Origin: Streptomyces albireticuli
GTDB lineage: Bacteria; Actinomycetota; Actinomycetes; Streptomycetales; Streptomycetaceae
Reading direction: 5' to 3'
Assembly (NCBI RefSeq): GCF_021228125.1
Contig: NZ_JAJQQS010000003.1
Location: 806,001 to 870,000 of the forward strand
DNA: 64,000 nucleotides
In this document: positions 60,507 through 64,000 of the stretch, in pieces
Layout of the letters: the number at the start of each line of letters is the position of its first letter
How positions within the stretch are numbered: the stretch's first letter is position 1
Translations under genes and position numbers: made by a program
The notes under the pieces: generated by a model
What the model saw: the letters and a program-made list of their open reading frames with translations, nothing else
Told to the model about the DNA's origin: nothing
The model's database searches: none

Positions 60507-61055
60507 TCAGCCGGGGACGGGGGAGCGGCCGCCGAGCGACGCCGTCCGGAGAGCCGCCGCGGGCTCCTCGAAGACGGACTCGTCCAGCGCGGGCAACCGG
60601 GTGACGGTCTGTTCGAACGCGGCGGCGCGCTCGGCCTGGATCCGCCGGGCCGCGGGCGTACCGGGCACGGCGAGGGTGAACCACACGACCTTCCCGCCGT
60701 CGTGCCGCTCCTGCACCCCCCAGCTCGCGCTGACGGCGGCGATCAGCGCCAGACCGCGGCCGTGCGTGCTGCCGGTGTCGGCGTCCCCGAGACGCGGCAG
60801 CCGGGGGTCGTGGTCCCGCACCGAGACCGTGAGCTGGTCCAGCACGAGGTCGATCTCGACGGTGCAGCGCTTGTCGGGTTCCGCGTGCCGGTGCACGTTG
60901 GTCAGGAGCTCGGTGACGCCGAGCGCGGCGGTGTCGATGAGGGGATCGAGGTGCCAGTAACGGAGCTGCGCAGATACGATTCTGCGGACCTGGCCGATCC
61001 GCGGCGGCAGAGCCTGGAGCTCTACGGTGCAGTGCTTGTTCGGTCGACTGATCAC
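60507..61055 (-). CDS. RsbW-like ATP-binding regulatory protein (anti-sigma type)
   Basis: 182 residues, GHKL ATPase only. N box LGVTELLTNVHRHAEPD (about 46-62), G1 VSVRDHDPRLPRLG (about 77-90), G2 THGRGLALIAAVSASWG (about 97-113). No dimerisation or kinase phosphoacceptor domain. Streptomycetes have dozens of these, some sequestering stress sigma factors. A 50-residue C-terminal tail is unrelated to the domain. Confidence 0.9.
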   Translation of the reverse strand: MISRPNKHCTVELQALPPRIGQVRRIVSAQLRYWHLDPLIDTAALGVTELLTNVHRHAEPDKRCTVEIDLVLDQLTVSVRDHDPRLPRLGDADTGSTHGRGLALIAAVSASWGVQERHDGGKVVWFTLAVPGTPAARRIQAERAAAFEQTVTRLPALDESVFEEPAAALRTASLGGRSPVPG

Positions 61056-61252
61056 GGCTGCGACTCCCTGAAGAAGTAGGGCTAGCCTGATGCAGATAGG
61101 CGTTCCGGCACGCGCCGGGTCCGGTCCGACGGCGGTGGTGGCTGAGCCGGTCGGCGAACACTGATCCGGAGTGTAATCGCCGCTCTACCCTCGGTGATGC
61201 CGATATGGGTCAAGGGTCGGTTCTCACTGCCACATGCGCAACTCCTACGCCT

Positions 61253-61582
61253 TCAGCCCCGCGCATCACTGTCGCGCGCGGAGCGGACCGCCTCCAGGAA
61301 CCGCCGGACCGCCGATGGCCCCGGTTCCTCGGCCGCACCGTCCCGGCCGCCCAGTGTGAGGACGTAGCGTGTGCCGTTCACCCGTGCCCGCGCCCGGTCC
61401 CGGGCGGCGAACCAGGGTTTGCTCGCGTGGACCGCGTCCAGGGGAGCGCTGTCGATCTCCCGGCCGTAGCTCGTCAGCAGCTCCAGCCTGCCGTCCTTGA
61501 TCTTCACCTGCCCGGCCCTGGTGAGAGAGCGCAGAGCCCGCTCGATCCGTACTCCGGTCGCGTTGAACTCCGGCTCCGCCAC
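61253..61582 (-). CDS. Small conserved-looking protein of unknown function
   Basis: 109 residues from GTG 61582, preceded by ggggaggcggttgcc. EPEFNATGVRIERALRSLTR, AGQVKIKDGRLELLTSYGRE, then NGTRYVLTLGG. The short beta-rich pattern suggests a PH-like or regulatory domain. I do not recognise the family. It is divergent from the PLP enzyme gene. Confidence 0.65.
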   Translation of the reverse strand: MAEPEFNATGVRIERALRSLTRAGQVKIKDGRLELLTSYGREIDSAPLDAVHASKPWFAARDRARARVNGTRYVLTLGGRDGAAEEPGPSAVRRFLEAVRSARDSDARG

Positions 61583-61718
61583 GGCAACCGCCTCCCCGGC
61601 CGAATCGTGTGCCTGCTGCGCAGTCTGCCTGTGAGGCGGCTCACGCACCAGTGCCCATTTATGATCGAAACGTCCGGGTGCTCCCGTACGAGCCAGGACG
61701 AACTGCGTGAGGAGCGTC

Positions 61719-62861
61719 GTGAACAGCACCGTGCGCGCGGGCGGCTCCGCCGGCCCCACTCCCGTCCCCACCGTCGACATCGACCGCAGCGACCCCGCCC
61801 ACCGGGCCTGGCTGGCCGAGGCCGTCCGGAAGGTGCAGGCCGACGCGAACCGCTCGGCCGACACCCACCTGCTGCGCTTCCCGCTGCCGCAGGAGTGGGG
61901 CATCGACCTCTATCTCAAAGACGAATCCACCCACCCCACCGGAAGCCTCAAACACCGCCTCGCCCGCTCGCTCTTCCTCTACGGCCTGTGCAACGGCTGG
62001 ATCCGCCCCGACGCCCCCGTCGTGGAGGCGTCCAGCGGCTCCACCGCCGTCTCCGAGGCGTACTTCGCCGCCCTGATCGGCGTCCCGTTCGTCGCCGTCA
62101 TGCCCCGCACCACCAGCCGGGAGAAGTGCCGCCTGATCCAGGCCCAGGGCGCCCGCTGCCACTTCGTCGACGACCCCCGGACGATGTACGCCGAGGCGGC
62201 CGCCCTCGCCGAGCGGACCGGCGGCCACTACATGGACCAGTTCACCTACGCCGAACGGGCCACGGACTGGCGGGGCAACAACAACATCGCCGAGTCGATC
62301 TACCAGCAACTGCGTCTCGAACGCCACCCGGTGCCCGCCTGGATCGTCGCCACCGCCGGCACCGGGGGCACCTCCGCGACCCTCGCCCGCTATGTGCGCT
62401 ACATGCAGCACGACACCCACATCTGTGTCGCCGACCCCGAGAACTCCTGCTTCTTCGACGGCTGGCGGGACCACGACCCCACCGCGACCAGCGACCGCGG
62501 CTCACGCATCGAGGGCATCGGCCGGCCCCGCATGGAACCCAGCTTCGTGGCCGGGGCGATCGACCGGATGATGAAGGTACCGGACGCCGCGAGCATCGCG
62601 GCCGTACGCGCCCTGGACGCGGCCGTCGGCCGTAAGGCGGGCGGCTCCAGCGGCACCGGGCTCTGGAGCGCGCTGAAGATCGTCGCCGAACTCGCCGACC
62701 AGGGCCGCTAGGGCAGCGTCGTCACCCTCATCTGCGACCCCGGCGAGCGCTACCTCGACACGTACTACTCCGACGCCTGGCTCGCCGAGCAGGGCCTGGA
62801 CATCGCCCCGTACACCACGGCCATCACCACCTTCCTGGCGACCGGCCACTGGCCCGGCTGA
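61719..62861 (+). pseudogene. PLP-dependent cysteine synthase/desulfhydrase (Cds1-like) interrupted by an in-frame TAG
   Basis: Reading from GTG 61719: PLP Lys in [20 protein letters not shown] (about 65-84), substrate loop [11 protein letters not shown], phosphate loop [16 protein letters not shown]. Codon 331 is TAG (62709-62711) where relatives have an ordinary residue. The same frame goes on with GSVVTLICDPGERYLDTYYS, DAWLAEQGLDIA and stops at 62859-62861, the proper family C-terminus. The truncated product would lack 50 residues. Either a nonsense mutation (CAG to TAG is one change), a sequencing error or readthrough. GTG 61707 is an alternative start. Confidence 0.82.
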
Positions 62862-62922
62862 CGCCTCCCACGGGGTGGTACGGGCGCCCCGCGCCCGGTC
62901 TCCGGACGAGGCCGTTCCGGGC

Positions 62923-63768
62923 CTAGGGATCCGCCGTCTCGCCGAAGCCGTCCGCCACCACCAGCTCCGGCAGCCGCTCGGCGATCTCCCGGCGCGCCGC
63001 CGGCGGCAGCCCCGCGTCCGTCACCAGGGCGTCCACCTCGTCCAGCGCGGCGAACGAACTCAGCGCCACCGTCCCCCATTTGGTGTGGTCGGCGAGGACC
63101 ACGACGCGGCGCGCCGCCCGCACGAAGTGCCGGTTGGTCTCGGCCTCCGCGAGATTCGGGGTCGACAGACCCGCCTCGGCGGAGATCCCGTGCACCCCGA
63201 TGAACAGCACGTCGAAGTGGAGCGAGCGGATCGCGGCGTCCGCGACCGGGCCGACCAGCGTGTCCGAGGGCGTCCGCACCCCGCCCGTGAGCACCACCGT
63301 CGCCGCTCCGGGCCGGGCCGCGGGCCCCGTGGACGACACGGACCGCTGCGCCGTGTGGAACACGTCGGCGGCCCGCACCGAGTTCGTCACCACCGTCAGA
63401 TCCGGGACGTCGACCAGCCGCCGGGCCAGCGCGAACACCGTCGTCCCGCCGGCCAGCGCGATCGCCCCGCCCCGCGCGGCCATCCGCGCCGCCGCACGCG
63501 CGATGTCCTCCTTCGCCGCCAGCTCCAGCGCCGACTTGGCCTCGAAGCCCGGCTCGTGGGCCGTCGCCTCCGCGACCGGCACGGCACCGCCGTGCACCTT
63601 CTCCACGACGCCCGCCCTCGCCAACGCGTCCAGGTCCCGCCGGACCGTCATGTCCGAGACGTTCAGCCTGCGCGTCAGCTCGTTGACCCGCACGCCCCCG
63701 CGCCGCCGGACCTCGTCGAGGATCAGGGCGCGCCGCTGCTCCGCGAGGAGGTTCTGGTTGTCGCTCAC
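62923..63768 (-). CDS. DeoR/GlpR-family transcriptional regulator
   Basis: 281 residues, GTG 63768. HTH 10-60 (RRALILDEVRRRGGVRVNEL, NVSDMTVRRDLDALARAGVV, the DeoR signature), sensor domain with GGTTVFALARRL (sugar-phosphate loop, about 105), IGVHGISAEAGLSTPNLAEA and ADHTKWG near 225. Represses sugar or polyol genes in response to a phosphorylated sugar. A target gene may lie beyond the right edge. Confidence 0.92.
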   Translation of the reverse strand: MSDNQNLLAEQRRALILDEVRRRGGVRVNELTRRLNVSDMTVRRDLDALARAGVVEKVHGGAVPVAEATAHEPGFEAKSALELAAKEDIARAAARMAARGGAIALAGGTTVFALARRLVDVPDLTVVTNSVRAADVFHTAQRSVSSTGPAARPGAATVVLTGGVRTPSDTLVGPVADAAIRSLHFDVLFIGVHGISAEAGLSTPNLAEAETNRHFVRAARRVVVLADHTKWGTVALSSFAALDEVDALVTDAGLPPAARREIAERLPELVVADGFGETADP

Positions 63769-63953
63769 CCGGGCCGTCCTTTCCGGTCAGCCGCCGACAG
63801 CTGTGCCCGCTCATCTTCCCACGCACGTAAGGCAGATGATCGGCTTCGTTCGACTCGCATCACGATTGCGCCTCGTTCCCCGCCTCCGCGCATTGTCAGT
63901 GCCTCCTGCGACGATTCTGGAAGTGAGGGACCACACCGGGATCGGGGGACGCG

Positions 63954-64000
63954 GTGGCAGCACAGGAACAGCCGGAGACACGGGCGGCACGTCCGACACA
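63954..64000 (+). CDS. Possible start of a plus-strand gene cut by the window end
   Basis: GTG 63954 preceded by a purine-rich ggggga gives AAQEQPETRAARPT, open to the end of the window. Divergent from the DeoR gene, where a regulated sugar gene would be expected. Too short to identify. Confidence 0.3.
   Translation, partial: MAAQEQPETRAARPT

Noticed and set aside
63811-63999. Minus-strand 62-residue ORF at the right edge
   Set aside because: No ribosome-binding site, no motif, and it overlaps what looks like the promoter and start of a plus-strand gene.
1-64000. tRNA, rRNA, insertion sequence, integrase or attachment site
   Set aside because: No tRNA-like cloverleaf, transposase or integrase motif or long terminal inverted repeat was recognised on either strand.

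Overview
The window reads as Streptomyces (or a very close relative) chromosomal DNA. It has very high GC, strong third-position GC bias, many GTG starts, GTGA/ATGA-coupled operons and leucine TTA codons confined to a few genes. Its gene families (SARP regulator, DUF5134, DUF2797, DUF6421, DUF6986, RsbW-like ATPases, ROK regulators) are actinomycete favourites. I saw no tRNA, rRNA, CRISPR array or insertion sequence.

Layout. 1-14.0 kb: mixed housekeeping and accessory genes. These are a ferredoxin-NADP reductase cut by the left edge, acetyltransferases, TetR regulators, a pirin, small secreted proteins, a PHBH-type FAD monooxygenase with an acidic minisatellite, PAP2 and M56 membrane proteins. 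Three genes here look damaged: a frameshifted quinone oxidoreductase, a frameshifted TPR protein and a remnant of an FAD oxidoreductase.

14.4-35.6 kb: an aromatic (type II) polyketide cluster. A SARP activator gene carrying a TTA codon (14459) opens it. A large minus-strand operon runs KR (33470) > KS-alpha > CLF > ACP > di-domain aromatase/cyclase > secreted metal-binding-like protein > flavin reductase > Baeyer-Villiger monooxygenase > bicovalent BBE-type oxidase (23164). A facing plus-strand operon runs WrbA-like quinone reductase > DUF6081-like protein > lipocalin-like protein > medium-chain reductase > HSL-type esterase > second DUF6081-like protein (23097). The two converge on a hairpin at 23121-23146. 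An acyl-CoA-dehydrogenase-type monooxygenase and a TetR repressor lie at the left, and two NTF2/SnoaL-fold proteins plus an aldo/keto reductase at the right. At least three promoters carry SARP-type direct repeats with 11-bp period, and five cluster genes have TTA codons, so SARP plus bldA control is likely. The core resembles the actinorhodin pathway (ActIII-like KR, ActVII-like ARO/CYC, an ActVA-5/ActVB-like pair, an ActVI-2-like reductase). No recognisable second-ring cyclase, starter-unit KSIII, acyltransferase, PPTase or exporter lies inside it. The DUF6081-like pair, the lipocalin-like protein and the secreted protein are the candidates for undescribed chemistry.

35.7-64 kb: core-type genes. 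They include a VOC protein, an amino-acid ABC transporter, a DUF6421-SDR-threonine aldolase operon, a lysophospholipid acyltransferase, thioredoxin, etfBA, DUF6986, a LacI/ROK-kinase divergon with a clear operator, a P-loop kinase-NUDIX fusion, a 9 x 16-bp tandem repeat and an M20 peptidase. Beyond these are a geranylgeranyl-reductase-like flavoprotein, DUF2797, an MFS/ROK-regulator divergon with what look like overlapping leaderless promoters, an RsbW-like ATPase, a Cds1-like PLP enzyme interrupted by an in-frame TAG, and a DeoR regulator.
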